Positions 10,626-21,916 of a stretch of DNA of 64,000 nucleotides are shown piece by piece. The stretch covers positions 124,001 through 188,000 of the forward strand of contig JAPZRO010000001.1 of the NCBI GenBank assembly GCA_027531395.1, given 5' to 3'. The number at the start of each line of letters is the position of its first letter. The stretch's first letter is position 1. The position numbers were made by a program, and so were the translations under genes. The notes below the pieces were generated by a model that did no database searches, was not told where the DNA came from, and worked only from the letters and a program-made list of their open reading frames with translations. This stretch comes from Porphyrobacter sp. (GTDB lineage: Bacteria > Pseudomonadota > Alphaproteobacteria > Sphingomonadales > Sphingomonadaceae).

Positions 10626-12119
10626 ATGCGTCAGATCGACCACTTCATCGTCGGCGAGACCCCCGCCCCCACCCGCAAGCACGCCATCTGGAACCCCTCG
10701 ACCGGCGAGGTCCAGGCCGAAGTTGCCCTCGGCGATGCCGCGCTGCTCGCCCGCGCGGTCGAGACCGCCAAGCGCGTCCAGCCGGCATGGGCCGCGACCA
10801 ACCCGCAGCGCCGTGCGCGGGTGATGTTCGCCTTCAAGGAACTGGTCGAGGCGAACATGCAGTCGCTGGCCGAGATGCTTTCGTCCGAGCACGGCAAGAC
10901 CATCCCCGACGCGCGCGGCGACGTGCAGCGCGGGCTGGAAGTGATCGAGTACGCCTGCGGCCTTCCGCAGATCATGAAGGGCGAATACACCCATGGCGCA
11001 GGCCCCGGGATCGACGTCTATTCGGTGCGCCAGCCGCTCGGCATCGGCGCGGGGATCACCCCGTTCAACTTCCCGGCGATGATCCCGATGTGGATGTTCG
11101 GCATGGCCTGCGCGGCGGGCAATGCCTTCATCCTCAAGCCCTCCGAGCGTGACCCCTCGGTGCCGGTGCGGCTCGCCGAGCTGTTCCTCGAAGCGGGCGC
11201 GCCGGAAGGGCTGCTGCAGGTCGTCCACGGCGACAAGGAGATGGTCGACGCGATCATCGATCACCCCGATATCGCCGCGATCAGCTTCGTCGGTTCATCC
11301 GACATCGCGCAGTACATCTACGCGCGCGGCTCGGCCAACAACAAGCGCGTGCAGGCCTTCGGCGGGGCGAAGAACCACGGCATCGTGCTGCCCGATGCCG
11401 ACTTGGATCAGGTCGTCACCGACCTGACCGGCGCGGCCTTCGGCTCGGCGGGCGAGCGCTGCATGGCGTTGCCCGTGGTGGTGCCGGTGGGCGAGGAAAC
11501 CGCGGAACGCCTCAAGGAAAAGCTGCTGAAGTCGATCGCGGGCCTGCGCATCGGCGTCTCCAACGATCCCGACGCGGATTACGGCCCGGTCGTCACGCCC
11601 GAGCACAAGGCGCGGATCGAACAGTGGATCACCACCGCCGAGGAGGAGGGTGCCGAGATCGTCGTCGACGGGCGCGGCTACTCGCTGCAGGGCCACGAAA
11701 AGGGCTTCTTCGTCGGCCCGACCCTGATCGATCACGTCACCCCGCAGATGAAGTCCTATCAGGAGGAAATCTTCGGCCCCGTGCTCCAGATCGTGCGCGC
11801 CAAGGATTTCGAGGAGGCGGTGCGCCTGCCCAGCGAGCACCAGTATGGCAACGGCGTCGCGATCTTCACCCGCAACGGCCACGCCGCGCGCGAATTTGCG
11901 GCGCGGGTCAATGTCGGGATGGTCGGCATCAACGTGCCGATCCCGGTGCCGGTCGCCTACCATAGCTTCGGCGGGTGGAAGCGCTCGGGCTTCGGCGACA
12001 TCGACCAGTACGGGGTCGAGGGTCTGCGGTTCTGGACCAAGAACAAGAAGATCACTCAACGCTGGCCGGATGGCGGCGGCGACGGCTCCAACGCCTTCGT
12101 CATCCCGACGATGGGGTGA
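10626..12119 (+). CDS. mmsA: CoA-acylating methylmalonate-semialdehyde dehydrogenase
   Basis: Aldehyde dehydrogenase fold; GAAFGSAGERCMALPVVVPVG and GITPFNFPAMIPMWMFGMACAAGN characteristic of MmsA. Confidence 0.93.
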   Translation: MRQIDHFIVGETPAPTRKHAIWNPSTGEVQAEVALGDAALLARAVETAKRVQPAWAATNPQRRARVMFAFKELVEANMQSLAEMLSSEHGKTIPDARGDVQRGLEVIEYACGLPQIMKGEYTHGAGPGIDVYSVRQPLGIGAGITPFNFPAMIPMWMFGMACAAGNAFILKPSERDPSVPVRLAELFLEAGAPEGLLQVVHGDKEMVDAIIDHPDIAAISFVGSSDIAQYIYARGSANNKRVQAFGGAKNHGIVLPDADLDQVVTDLTGAAFGSAGERCMALPVVVPVGEETAERLKEKLLKSIAGLRIGVSNDPDADYGPVVTPEHKARIEQWITTAEEEGAEIVVDGRGYSLQGHEKGFFVGPTLIDHVTPQMKSYQEEIFGPVLQIVRAKDFEEAVRLPSEHQYGNGVAIFTRNGHAAREFAARVNVGMVGINVPIPVPVAYHSFGGWKRSGFGDIDQYGVEGLRFWTKNKKITQRWPDGGGDGSNAFVIPTMG

Positions 12120-12200
12120 GTATGGCACCAGCGCCGCATTTCGCGCTTGCCTGTCACCCCTGCCACAGCCGATAATCACGCGGGGACCGGAGAGGGAGTG

Positions 12201-12794
12201 ATGATGATGAAAAAGCACGCCATGCTGGCACTGGCCGCCGCGACGATGACGCTGGGCCTTGCCGCCTGTTCGACCACCGGAGGGATCGTCACCGATTTCG
12301 ACCGCGAGCAGAACTTCGCTTCCTACCAGACCTTCAGCTGGGCCGACGACAACCCGATGACCGTGATCGGCGCGCGGGTGATCCCCAAGACGCTCGAACC
12401 GCGCGTCGCCCGCGCGATCCGCGCGGGGCTGGAAGCCAAGGGCTACCGCTATGTCGAGGACGTGACCAAGGCCGACTTCGCGGTGTCCTTCACCATCGGC
12501 ACGCGCGACGGCACCGACATCATCGAATCGCCCGATCTGTTCTGGACCAACCGGCCCAACTGGCGCTGGGGCATGGGCTATTACCCGGTGCTCACCCCGA
12601 CCCCGGTGATGCGCACCGAAGTACGCGAATACACCGAAGGCACGCTCGCGATCGACATTTACGATGTCACCCGCCGCGCCCCGGTGTGGCATGGCGCAGC
12701 CACCCGCCAGCTCACGCGCAAGCAGCTGCGCGGCGAGCCCGGCGACATCGAAGGCGGGGTCACCCGCATTCTCGCGGGCTTCCCGCCCGGCTGA
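12201..12794 (+). CDS. DUF4136 domain-containing lipoprotein
   Basis: Lipobox LGLAACST; FDREQNFASYQTFSWADD start typical of DUF4136. Confidence 0.75.
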   Translation: MMMKKHAMLALAAATMTLGLAACSTTGGIVTDFDREQNFASYQTFSWADDNPMTVIGARVIPKTLEPRVARAIRAGLEAKGYRYVEDVTKADFAVSFTIGTRDGTDIIESPDLFWTNRPNWRWGMGYYPVLTPTPVMRTEVREYTEGTLAIDIYDVTRRAPVWHGAATRQLTRKQLRGEPGDIEGGVTRILAGFPPG

Positions 12795-12880
12795 ACCGGG
12801 GGCTCCCGACGCGGGTCTTGCACAGGCCGCACCATCCGCGCTTGGCTTTTGCACCCGCAAAAGGCTAAGGGCCCCGCGTT

Positions 12881-13699
12881 ATGGTGAACGAGATCAAGGC
12901 GACCGCGCTGGTGATGGCGGGCAAGCGTTCGGGCGTGCTCGATCCGCTGGCCGAACGTGCGGGTGTTTCGCAAAAGGCGGTGGTGCCGGTCAACGGCGTG
13001 CCGATGATCGAGCGGGTGGTGGCACAGGTCGCCGCCTGCCCCGAGGTCGGCGAAATCCGCGTGGTGGCGCATGACGAGGGCGAGATCGCGAACCTCCCCA
13101 CCGTCGCCGCGCTGATCGCCGAAGGCCGCCTCACAATGATCGAAGGCCGCTTCAACATCGTGGACTCTGTCTTCGCAGGCGCCGAGGGCGCGGATTTCCC
13201 GCTGCTGATCACCACCGCCGACAACTGCCTGCTCACCCCAGAAGGCTACAGCGAATTCATCGCCAAGTGCCTTGCCGAGGATGCGGGCGGCGCGGCGGCG
13301 CTGGCGCGGCGCGAGGATGTGCAGGCGGCTGATCCCATCGGCCAGAAGCGCTTCTACGAGTTCCGCGACGGGGCCTATTCCAACTGCAACACCTACTGGC
13401 TCGGCAGCGCCAAGGCGCTCTCGGCGGCGGAGATCATGCGCGAGGGCGGGCAGTTCATCAAATACCCGCAGCGCATCATCAAGGCCTTCGGTCTGATCAA
13501 CCTGATCCGCTTCCGCATGGGCTGGGGCTCGAAGGAAAAGCTCTTCGCGCAGATCTCGCGCCGCTTCGGGTTCAAGCTGGTGCCGGTGGTGCTGTCCGAC
13601 GGGCATTTCGCCATCGACGTAGACAACGAGCGCACCTTCAACGTGACCGAGAAGATCCTGAAGGCGCGCGAAGGCGACCGCACGGGGGCCGCGGCCTGA
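12881..13699 (+). CDS. NTP transferase domain protein (MobA-like nucleotidyltransferase)
   Basis: ATALVMAGKRSGVLDPLAERAGVSQKAVVPVNGVPMIERV N-terminal nucleotidyltransferase motif. Confidence 0.75.
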   Translation: MVNEIKATALVMAGKRSGVLDPLAERAGVSQKAVVPVNGVPMIERVVAQVAACPEVGEIRVVAHDEGEIANLPTVAALIAEGRLTMIEGRFNIVDSVFAGAEGADFPLLITTADNCLLTPEGYSEFIAKCLAEDAGGAAALARREDVQAADPIGQKRFYEFRDGAYSNCNTYWLGSAKALSAAEIMREGGQFIKYPQRIIKAFGLINLIRFRMGWGSKEKLFAQISRRFGFKLVPVVLSDGHFAIDVDNERTFNVTEKILKAREGDRTGAAA

Positions 13700-13727
13700 C
13701 CCGGCCGGTGGCCTTGCGGGAATTGCG

Positions 13728-15044
13728 ATGAAGCGCCTATTCTCCAACATGGGCTGGCTGCTGGGCGGACGCGGGTTCAACGCCGTGCTCAGCCTCGTCT
13801 ATCTCGCGCTCGCCACCCGCGCGCTGGGCACGGTCGGCTTCGGCCACTTCGCGCTGATCGTTGCATTGGGGCAGGCAATCACCGGCCTCGCCAATTTCCA
13901 GACCTGGCAGTTCATCGTGCGCTGGGGCGCCAACGGCGACGGCGGTTCGGTTGATCCCGACAAGGCGCGCGAGGCGACCGGCTTTGCCATCGCGCTCGAT
14001 TTCGTCTCGGTCGTGCTCGGCATCGCGCTGGCCGGTGCGGTGATCGTCTCTGCGCCCTACTGGCTGGAGGTGCCGCCCGATCTGCTGTGGCTCGCCTTCG
14101 GCTATTGCGCGATCAGCCTCGCCGCGATCCGCACCACACCGACCGGCATCCTGCGCCTCCACTTCCAGTACGCCCGCGCCGCCGGGGCCGAGGCGGTGCA
14201 GCCGGTGATCCGCGCCGCGGGATCGGTGCTCGCCTTCCTGTTCATGCCGACCGTCACCGGCTTCATCATCGCCTATGCCGTGGCCGAAATCGGGGTCGCC
14301 ATCGCGCTGTGGCTGGTGGCTACGCGGGTGCAGACGGTGAGCTGGAGCGCAGTCAGCCTCAAGGCGATCCCCGCGCGGCACAAGGACGCCTGGCGCTTCG
14401 TCGTCTCGACCAACCTTTCGGGCAGCCTCTCGATCGCGGGCAAGCAGGTGATGATCCTGCTGGTCGGCACCTTCGGCGGGGCGGCGCTGGCGGGGGGCTT
14501 CCGCGTGGCGAGCCAGCTCGGCCAGGCGCTGGTCAGCCTCGCGCAGACCGTCAGCAAGGCAATCCTACCCGAACTGGTCCACAGCCGCGAGAACGCGCTC
14601 GAGATCGCGCGGCGCATGGCCAACATCGCGGCTGTCGGCGGGGTGATCGCGGTGGTCACCGCGCTGGTGTTCGGGCGCATCGGACTCGAACTGATCGCGG
14701 GCGAGGAATTCGGCGTGTTCTACTGGGCGATGGTGATCCTCGCGATCGCCGGCGCGGTCGAGTTGGTGGGGGCGAGCCTTGAATCGCTGCTGGTCTCGGC
14801 CGGCAAGGCGCACGTCTCGTTCCTCGTGCGCGCGGTGCCGACGCTGCTGGCGCTGCTGCTGCTCGACACGGCGATCGCCTGGAACGGCGCCAAGGGCGCG
14901 GCCTTCGCGATGCTGGGATCGAGCAGCCTCGCGGTGATCGGCTTCTACGTCGCGATCCTCAACCTCAGCCAGATCCGGCTGGTGGTGGAGCCGGAGGAAG
15001 AGGTCGAGGCGGACGCCAAGCCCGCCTCGCCGTCCAACTCCTAG
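13728..15044 (+). CDS. Polysaccharide/lipopolysaccharide flippase (MATE/MOP superfamily)
   Basis: Multiple TM helices; GFNAVLSLVYLALATRALGTVGFGHFALIVALGQA style N-terminus. Confidence 0.8.
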   Translation: MKRLFSNMGWLLGGRGFNAVLSLVYLALATRALGTVGFGHFALIVALGQAITGLANFQTWQFIVRWGANGDGGSVDPDKAREATGFAIALDFVSVVLGIALAGAVIVSAPYWLEVPPDLLWLAFGYCAISLAAIRTTPTGILRLHFQYARAAGAEAVQPVIRAAGSVLAFLFMPTVTGFIIAYAVAEIGVAIALWLVATRVQTVSWSAVSLKAIPARHKDAWRFVVSTNLSGSLSIAGKQVMILLVGTFGGAALAGGFRVASQLGQALVSLAQTVSKAILPELVHSRENALEIARRMANIAAVGGVIAVVTALVFGRIGLELIAGEEFGVFYWAMVILAIAGAVELVGASLESLLVSAGKAHVSFLVRAVPTLLALLLLDTAIAWNGAKGAAFAMLGSSSLAVIGFYVAILNLSQIRLVVEPEEEVEADAKPASPSNS

Positions 15045-16600
15045 CCTTCGTAAGCCAGCTTCGGCTTTCTCGCCGCCGCAGTCTCGTCGAGCCTCCGCCG
15101 GGGCGAGTAGTAGGGCGCCTGCTTCAGCGCCTCGTCCCCTGCCAGCGCCCGCTCGACCACGGCGCGGAAGGCGGTGATGAACTGGTCGATCGCCGCCTTG
15201 CTCTCGGTCTCGGTCGGCTCGACCAGCATCGCGCCGTGGACCACCAGCGGGAAGTAGACCGTCATCGGGTGATAGCCCTCGTCGATCAGGCCCTTCGCCA
15301 CATCGAGGGTGGAAAGCCCATTGGTGAAGTCCTTGTCGCCGAACAGCGCCTCATGCATGCACGGCCCGCTGGCGCCGAAGGGGGCGTGGAGAATGTCCTC
15401 CATGCTGCGCAGGATGTAGTTGGCGTTGAGCACCGCGTCCTCGGCCACCTGCTTGAGGCCGTCCGCGCCGTGGCTGAGGATATAGGTCAGCGCGCGGGTG
15501 AACATGCCCATCTGCCCGTGGAAGGCGGTCATCCGGCCGAAGCTTGGGCCCCGCTCCTCGCGGTTCTCTTCCTCGACGAGGTAGAAGGTCCCGCCTTCAT
15601 CCTTGCGCACGAAAGGCAGCGGCGCGAAGGGTGCGAGCGCTTCGGACAGCACCACCGGCCCCGAACCCGGACCGCCGCCGCCATGCGGGGTGGAGAAGGT
15701 CTTGTGCAGGTTGATGTGCATCGCATCGACGCCGAGGTCGCCCGGGCGCACCTTGCCGACGATGGCGTTGAAGTTTGCCCCGTCGCAATAGACATAGCCG
15801 CCCGCCGCGTGGACGGCATCGGCGATCTCGCGGAAGTCCTTCTCGAACAGACCGCAGGTGTTGGGGTTGGTGATCATCACCGCCGCCACGTCCGGCCCGA
15901 GGCGAGCCTTCAGTGCGGCGACATCGACCCGGCCCTCGGGAGTCGCGGGGATATCCTCCACGCGGTAATTGGCGAAAGCGGCGGTGGCGGGGTTGGTGCC
16001 GTGGGCGCTTTCGGGCACCAGCACCACCTCGCGCGCGTCGCCGCGGGCTTCGTGCGCGGCGCGGATCGCGAGGATCCCGCACAGCTCGCCATGCGCGCCG
16101 GCCTTGGGGCTCATCGCCACCGCGGGCATGCCGGTCAGCTTGCACAGCCATTCGCCCAGCTGCGAGATGACTTCGAGCGCCCCCTGCACCGCGTTCTGGG
16201 GCGCGAGCGGGTGGATATCGGCAAAGCCGGGCAGCCGCGCGACCTTCTCGTTGAGGCGCGGGTTGTGCTTCATGGTGCAGCTGCCGAGCGGGAAGAACCC
16301 GAGGTCGATCCCGTAGTTCTGGCGGCTGAGGCGGGTGTAGTGGCGCACCGTCTCGGGCTCGGTCAGGCCGACGAGGCCGATCGCTTCGCTGCGAGCCAGA
16401 CCGCCGAGGCGGCTCGGCGCGTTCGCGTCCACCGGCGGCAGATCCACCCCGGTCACATCGGCACGGCCGATCTCGAACAGCAGCGGCTCTTCCAGCATCA
16501 GCGCGCGGTTGCCGGTGGTGGTGACGGGGCCGCTCATGAAGCCGTTCTCGGCGACCTGCATCTCGGGCTTCCAGCCGGACTGGTTGGGGGCGTTCATCAC
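15041..16600 (-). CDS. gcvPB: Glycine dehydrogenase (decarboxylating) subunit 2
   Basis: [40 protein letters not shown]. Confidence 0.95.
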   Translation of the reverse strand: MMNAPNQSGWKPEMQVAENGFMSGPVTTTGNRALMLEEPLLFEIGRADVTGVDLPPVDANAPSRLGGLARSEAIGLVGLTEPETVRHYTRLSRQNYGIDLGFFPLGSCTMKHNPRLNEKVARLPGFADIHPLAPQNAVQGALEVISQLGEWLCKLTGMPAVAMSPKAGAHGELCGILAIRAAHEARGDAREVVLVPESAHGTNPATAAFANYRVEDIPATPEGRVDVAALKARLGPDVAAVMITNPNTCGLFEKDFREIADAVHAAGGYVYCDGANFNAIVGKVRPGDLGVDAMHINLHKTFSTPHGGGGPGSGPVVLSEALAPFAPLPFVRKDEGGTFYLVEEENREERGPSFGRMTAFHGQMGMFTRALTYILSHGADGLKQVAEDAVLNANYILRSMEDILHAPFGASGPCMHEALFGDKDFTNGLSTLDVAKGLIDEGYHPMTVYFPLVVHGAMLVEPTETESKAAIDQFITAFRAVVERALAGDEALKQAPYYSPRRRLDETAAARKPKLAYEG

Positions 16601-17970
16601 ACGGTCTCCTTGATGCTGGCTTCAAGCTCGCGGGCGAGCGCCTCGATATCTTCCTCGGTGGTGGTCTCGGTCACGGCGACGAGCAGCGCGTGCTCCAGCG
16701 CCTTGACCCCCGGGTAAAGCCGCCCGAGCGACACCCCGCCCAGCACGCCGCGATCCGCCAGATCGCGCACGATCTGGCGCGCCGGCTTGCCGCCGAGCAG
16801 CAGGGTGAATTCGTTGAAGAAGGCCGTGTTGAGCACTTCCACGCCCGGCACCTGCGCCAGCCGGTCGGCGGCGAGGCAGGCGAGGCGGTGGTTCTCGGCG
16901 GCGAGTTCGCGCAGGCCCCGCTCGCCCAGCAGGGTCATGTGGACCGAGAAGGCCAGCGCGCACAGGCCGGAATTGGTGCAGATGTTGCTGGTCGCCTTCT
17001 CGCGGCGGATGTGCTGCTCGCGGGTCGAGAGGGTGAGCACGAAGCCGCGCTTGCCCTCGGCATCGACCGTTTCCCCGCACAGCCGGCCCGGCATCTGGCG
17101 CACGTGCTTGGGATCGCGCACCGCGAACAGGCCGAGGTACGGCCCGCCGAATTGCAGGCCGACGCCGAGCGACTGCCCCTCGCCCACCACGATGTCCGCG
17201 CCCATCTCGCCCGGCGAGCGGATCGCGCCCAGTGCCACGGGCTCGGTGTTCACCACCACCAGCAGCGCGCCCTTGGCATGGGCGGCGTCGGCCACCGGGG
17301 TCAGGTCGCTGATGCGGCCGAGGATGTCGGGATATTGCACCACGACGCAGGCGGTGTCCTCGTCGATGCGGGCGATCAGCCCGTCGAGATCGGGCTCGGG
17401 CGTGATCGCGGGCTGCGCGTCGGCGATCTCGTCACCGGTGAAGTGCGCCATGGTCTTGACCACCTGCGCATAGTGCGGGTGCAGCGCGCCCGAGAGCACC
17501 GCGCGCTTGCGGCGGGTGACGCGGGTCGCCATCGCCACCGCCTCCCAGCACGCGGTCGAGCCGTCGTAGAGCGAGGCATTGGCCACCGCGCAGCCATAGA
17601 GCCGCGCGACCTGCGTCTGGAACTCGAACAGGACCTGCAACGTGCCTTGCGCGATTTCCGGCTGATAAGGGGTGTAGGCGGTGAGGAACTCGCCGCGCTG
17701 GATGATGGTGTCGACGCTGGCCGGAACGTGGTGGCGATAGGCCCCCGCGCCGAGGAAGAAAGGCACATCGCCCGCCACCAGGTTCTTCGCCGCCAGCGCC
17801 TTCATGTGGCGCTCCACCGCCATCTCGCTGGCGTGCATCGGGAGCCCGTGGATCGGGCCATCGAGGCGGGCGACTTCGGGCACATCGACGAACAGGTCAT
17901 CGACCGACGCGGCGCCGATTTTCGCCAGCATCGCCTGCCGGTCGGTATCGGTGAGGGGGAGGTAGCGCAT
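16597..17970 (-). CDS. gcvPA: Glycine dehydrogenase (decarboxylating) subunit 1
   Basis: Start set at [63 protein letters not shown]. Confidence 0.95.
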   Translation of the reverse strand: MRYLPLTDTDRQAMLAKIGAASVDDLFVDVPEVARLDGPIHGLPMHASEMAVERHMKALAAKNLVAGDVPFFLGAGAYRHHVPASVDTIIQRGEFLTAYTPYQPEIAQGTLQVLFEFQTQVARLYGCAVANASLYDGSTACWEAVAMATRVTRRKRAVLSGALHPHYAQVVKTMAHFTGDEIADAQPAITPEPDLDGLIARIDEDTACVVVQYPDILGRISDLTPVADAAHAKGALLVVVNTEPVALGAIRSPGEMGADIVVGEGQSLGVGLQFGGPYLGLFAVRDPKHVRQMPGRLCGETVDAEGKRGFVLTLSTREQHIRREKATSNICTNSGLCALAFSVHMTLLGERGLRELAAENHRLACLAADRLAQVPGVEVLNTAFFNEFTLLLGGKPARQIVRDLADRGVLGGVSLGRLYPGVKALEHALLVAVTETTTEEDIEALARELEASIKETV

Positions 17971-18004
17971 GGGGGAGGGTTTCCGTGGCTGGTGGGTGAA
18001 AGGG

Positions 18005-18796
18005 TCAGGTGCTGAGTTGCGCCAGATCGGCGAGCGCCCCGGCGAAACGCGCGGGGCCGGTGTGGGTGGTGCGCATCCACGGCGCGGCCCAGACGCGGAA
18101 ACCCGCGTCGCGCGCGCGATGGCAGAAAGCGTAATCGTCGGACAGAAGATGCCCGGTCTCCGCATCGAACATCGGCTGGAACAGCGCGTGGAGATACTCG
18201 CCCAGTCCGTTCTCGCCGCGATCCTGCGGGTCGACCGGGTAGCGCAGCTCCGGATGGCGCTCGCACAGGGTTTCGATCACGTCGCGGCGGATCAGCATCA
18301 GGCCGGTGCCGATGCGCTTGAGTTCGAGCGGCTGGTCGAGCCGCACGCCCGCCGCCGGATCGAGCGCGTCGAGCGCGAACAGGCCGGAATAGCGCTCGAG
18401 CTCGGCCGGATTGCCCTGCGCCAGCCCCTTGGCGGCCGCCGCGGCGACCAGCGTCCAGTTGACCCGCCGCTTGGGGCAGGGCGCGCCGATCACCGCCAGC
18501 CGCGCGTCGGTCTGCACCAGCGCCAGCAGATCGAGCACCTGTTCGGGCACGAAGCCGATATCGGCGTCGAGAAACATGAGGTGCGTCGCATCCGATTGCA
18601 GGAAGGCGCCCGCCAGCATGTTGCGCGCCCGGTTGATCGAGGCGTTGTTGCTGAGAAACGCGAAACGGCACTCCACCCCGCGCTTCTCGGCCAGACCCGT
18701 CAGCCCGATCACGCCGCGCAGATAATCGACCTCGGCCCCGCCATAGAGCGGGGTGGCGACCATCAGGCGGACGGGCGAGGCGGGCGGGTTCGTCAC
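18005..18796 (-). CDS. Glycosyltransferase-like protein (predicted GT-A fold) inside the gcv operon
   Basis: [71 protein letters not shown] overlap with the gcvH stop. Confidence 0.7.
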   Translation of the reverse strand: MTNPPASPVRLMVATPLYGGAEVDYLRGVIGLTGLAEKRGVECRFAFLSNNASINRARNMLAGAFLQSDATHLMFLDADIGFVPEQVLDLLALVQTDARLAVIGAPCPKRRVNWTLVAAAAAKGLAQGNPAELERYSGLFALDALDPAAGVRLDQPLELKRIGTGLMLIRRDVIETLCERHPELRYPVDPQDRGENGLGEYLHALFQPMFDAETGHLLSDDYAFCHRARDAGFRVWAAPWMRTTHTGPARFAGALADLAQLST

Positions 18797-19161
18797 AGGC
18801 TCTCGACGAAAGCCTTGTAGGCGGCTGCGTCCATCAGCCCTTCGAGCTGGCCGGCGTCGGCGATGGTCATCTTGAAGAACCAGCCCTCGCCCTCGGGCGC
18901 GGTGTTGACCAGCGCGGGGTCTTCCTCGAGCGCGCCGTTGGTCTCGGTCACTTCGCCGTCGATCGGGGCGTAGACGTCGGAGGCGGCCTTGACGCTCTCG
19001 ACCACGGCGGCGTCCTTGCCCTTGGTGATCGCGGTGCCGACGGCGGGCAGTTCGACGAAGACGATGTCGCCGAGCTGGCCCTGCGCGTAGTCGGTGATGC
19101 CGACCGTCGCGACGTCGCCGTCGACTTCGATCCATTCGTGTTCGTCAGTGAAATAGCGCAT
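18793..19161 (-). CDS. gcvH: Glycine cleavage system protein H
   Basis: [39 protein letters not shown]; lipoyl-lysine region [16 protein letters not shown]. Confidence 0.97.
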   Translation of the reverse strand: MRYFTDEHEWIEVDGDVATVGITDYAQGQLGDIVFVELPAVGTAITKGKDAAVVESVKAASDVYAPIDGEVTETNGALEEDPALVNTAPEGEGWFFKMTIADAGQLEGLMDAAAYKAFVESL

Positions 19162-19164
19162 GGG

Positions 19165-20304
19165 TCAGCTCCCTCGATAATAGCGGTGGGGTACGAATGG
19201 GGTGGGCGCGACGGTGGCGGCGAGGCGCTTGCCGCGCACCTCCACCTCGAGCGCGGTGCCGATGGCGGCGTGAGCGCTCGCGACATAGGCCATGGCGATG
19301 GGCGCCTGCCGCGTGGGCGAGAAGCCGCCGCTGGTGACGATGCCGATCTTCTCTGCTCCGCTGAAGACTTCCGCGCCTTCGCGGGCAGGCAGGCGGCCTT
19401 CGATTGTCAGGCCGACCCACTTGCGCGCCGTGCCTTCGTTGATCTCGCGGATGATGCGGTCTGCGCCCGGGAAGCCGCCTTCGGTGCGGCGGCGCTTGTT
19501 GATGCCGAACAGCAGGCCAGCCTCGATCGGCGAAGTCTCGGGCGAGAGGTCATGGCCGTAGAGCGGCAGTCCCGCCTCCAGCCGCAGCGAGTCCCGCGCG
19601 CCGAGACCGATAGGCTTCACTTCGGGTTCGGCGCAGAGCAGGTCCGCGATCTCGGCGGCGGCGGCGGCGGGGAGCGAGATTTCGAACCCGTCCTCGCCGG
19701 TATAGCCTGCCCGCGCGATGGTGACATCATGGCCCGCCAGCTTGAACTTGCCGAACTTCATGAAGGTGAGCGCCGAAAGCGGATATTCGCCGGTCGCGTG
19801 GCGGGCGAGTGCGTCGGCGGCCTTCGGCCCCTGCAACGCCAGCAGGGCGTGCTCGTCCATGTGGTGGATGGTGATATCGTCCGGCAGCGCCTCGCGCAGC
19901 GTGCCGAGATCGTCCCACTTGGTCGCGCCGTTGACGACGAGATAGAGCGCCTCGGGCCAGCGCGAGACCATCAGGTCGTCAAGCACCCCGCCCTCCTCGT
20001 CGAGCAGCAGCGAATAGCGCTGCTGGCCGAGCTTCAGCGTGCTGAGGTCGATCGGCAGCACGGCCTCGACCGCTGCGTCGAGATCGGGGCCGGAGAGCAC
20101 CAGTTGGCCCATGTGCGAGACATCGAACAGGCCCGCGCTCTCGCGCGTCCAGTTGTGCTCGGCGACGATGCCCTCGTACTGGATCGGCATTTCATAGCCC
20201 GCAAACGGCACCATCCGCGCGCCGCGCGCACGGTGCCACGCGTCGAGCGGCAACGCTTCGAGCGGCAGGTCTTCGAGAGTTTCGTCGGTATCGTGGTCGC
20301 TCAT
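19165..20304 (-). CDS. gcvT: Glycine cleavage system aminomethyltransferase T
   Basis: Start set at MSDHDTDETLED; ESAGLFDVSHMGQLVLSGPD, ARAGYTGEDGFEI. Confidence 0.95.
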   Translation of the reverse strand: MSDHDTDETLEDLPLEALPLDAWHRARGARMVPFAGYEMPIQYEGIVAEHNWTRESAGLFDVSHMGQLVLSGPDLDAAVEAVLPIDLSTLKLGQQRYSLLLDEEGGVLDDLMVSRWPEALYLVVNGATKWDDLGTLREALPDDITIHHMDEHALLALQGPKAADALARHATGEYPLSALTFMKFGKFKLAGHDVTIARAGYTGEDGFEISLPAAAAAEIADLLCAEPEVKPIGLGARDSLRLEAGLPLYGHDLSPETSPIEAGLLFGINKRRRTEGGFPGADRIIREINEGTARKWVGLTIEGRLPAREGAEVFSGAEKIGIVTSGGFSPTRQAPIAMAYVASAHAAIGTALEVEVRGKRLAATVAPTPFVPHRYYRGS

Positions 20305-20361
20305 CAAAGGCCTTCCCGGGCAGAATACGGCAGTCCGATGGCGCAAGCGCGCCACCCCAAA

Positions 20362-20568
20362 ACTGCCCCCTCTGTCGGGTGACCTGAGAGCTTCGGCAGA
20401 GCCGTCCTTGCGGCGGCCCGCCTCCCCTTCGGTGGCCCTTTGCCCTGCGGCGAAAGGCGCTTTCCAGAGTGTCACGCAGCCGAGCGGTCCGGTGGCCTGA
20501 GAGTTTCCGGGGCGGTTGCTCCTTCGGCGCCTTTGCCCCCCGAAAGGGGCATCGGGCTCTCCCGCTCG
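20362..20568 (-). promoter_or_regulatory. Tandem glycine riboswitch (two aptamers)
   Basis: Minus strand GCGGGAGAGCCCGATGCC..GGCGCCGAAGGAGCAACCGCCCCGGAAACTCTCAGGCC, then a second ..GACACTCTGGAAAGCG..CCACCGAAGGGG..GCCGAAGCTCTCAGGTCACC; upstream of gcvT. Confidence 0.9.
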
Positions 20569-20713
20569 CCTGCCCGCACGAGAATCACTTCGCGTGCGGA
20601 AGACGCCCCTGCCCTGTCCGAATTGCTGCACCGCGTCAATCGGGCGAAGGGCGGTTTGCCCTGTGGAAACCGATTTGCCTGTGCGGCGGAGGCCGATTAG
20701 GAACGGCGACGGG

Positions 20714-21916
20714 ATGAACCTGACCGAAATCTACCTGATCGCCCTGACGATCATCTTCGCCGTTCCGTGGCTCGTGTGGCGCGTGCTCAACACCGAGCAC
20801 TGGATGCCGCTGGCCGTCGTCCAGATCGTGGGCGGCGTGCTGCTCGGCCCGGGGGTGCTGGGCGCGGCCTTTCCCGATTACTATGCTTTCGTATTCAAGC
20901 CCGACGTGATCGGCGCATTGAACGGCGTGGCGTGGTGGGCGGTGATGCTGTTCGTGTGGGTCGCCGGGCTGGAGCTCGACCTCAAGCTGGCGTGGGAGCG
21001 CCGCGCGGAAAGCGGGATTACCGCGGCCTGCGCGCTGTTCGTGCCGATGGCGCTGGGCTGCGGCGCCGCAGCGATCCTGCTCGCGAGCGGGCCGGGCTGG
21101 ATCGGACCCAAGGGTTCGACCTGGCAGATCATCGTCGGCATCGGCATGGCCTGCGCGGTCACCGCGCTGCCGATCCTCGCGCTGCTGATGGAGAAGCTCG
21201 GCATCCTGCGCGAACCGCTGGGCCAGCGCATCCTGCGCTATGCCAGCCTCGACGACGTCGCGATCTGGGGCGTGCTGGCGCTGATCCTGCTCGATTGGGA
21301 GCGGATCGAGCGGCAGGGCATCTTCCTTGCGGGCTTTGCAGTGGCCGCGTTCCTGATCCGCAAGCTGATGGTGCGGCTGAAGGATTCCGACCGCTGGTAT
21401 GTCGGCCTGATCTGGCTGGCGGTGGTCGGCCTCGGCGCGGACTGGTCGGGCCTGCACTACATGGTCGGTGCCTTCCTCGCGGGCGTGGTGCTCGATGCGA
21501 AGTGGTTCGGCCACGAGGCGATGGACCGCTTCCGCAATACCGTACTGCTGACGATCATGCCGGTTTTCTTCCTCTCCACCGGCCTGCGCACCCAATGGGA
21601 CGTGGGCGGGCTGGCGGTGTTCGGCGCGGCGGCGCTGCTGCTCGCTGCCTCGGTCAGCGGCAAGCTGCTGGGCATCCAGATCGCGGGCAAGCTGCTCGGC
21701 TGGCGGCCGGGCGAGGCGAGCATCATCGGCTGGCTGCTCCAGACCAAGGCGCTGATCGAGATCATCTTCGCCAATGTGCTGCTCGACAAGGGGATCATCT
21801 CGAACGAGGCCTTCACCGCGCTGCTGCTGATGGCGGTGACCAGCACGATGCTGACCGTGCCGATGGTCGCCCCGCGCCTGCGCAAGGCGGGCGAGGCGCT
21901 GAAGGCCAAGGCCTAG
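20714..21916 (+). CDS. Cation:proton antiporter (Kef/CPA2-type)
   Basis: Multi-TM protein; VVQIVGGVLLGPGVLG, SLDDVAIWGVLALILLDWE, HYMVGAFLAGVVLDAK. Confidence 0.8.
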   Translation: MNLTEIYLIALTIIFAVPWLVWRVLNTEHWMPLAVVQIVGGVLLGPGVLGAAFPDYYAFVFKPDVIGALNGVAWWAVMLFVWVAGLELDLKLAWERRAESGITAACALFVPMALGCGAAAILLASGPGWIGPKGSTWQIIVGIGMACAVTALPILALLMEKLGILREPLGQRILRYASLDDVAIWGVLALILLDWERIERQGIFLAGFAVAAFLIRKLMVRLKDSDRWYVGLIWLAVVGLGADWSGLHYMVGAFLAGVVLDAKWFGHEAMDRFRNTVLLTIMPVFFLSTGLRTQWDVGGLAVFGAAALLLAASVSGKLLGIQIAGKLLGWRPGEASIIGWLLQTKALIEIIFANVLLDKGIISNEAFTALLLMAVTSTMLTVPMVAPRLRKAGEALKAKA

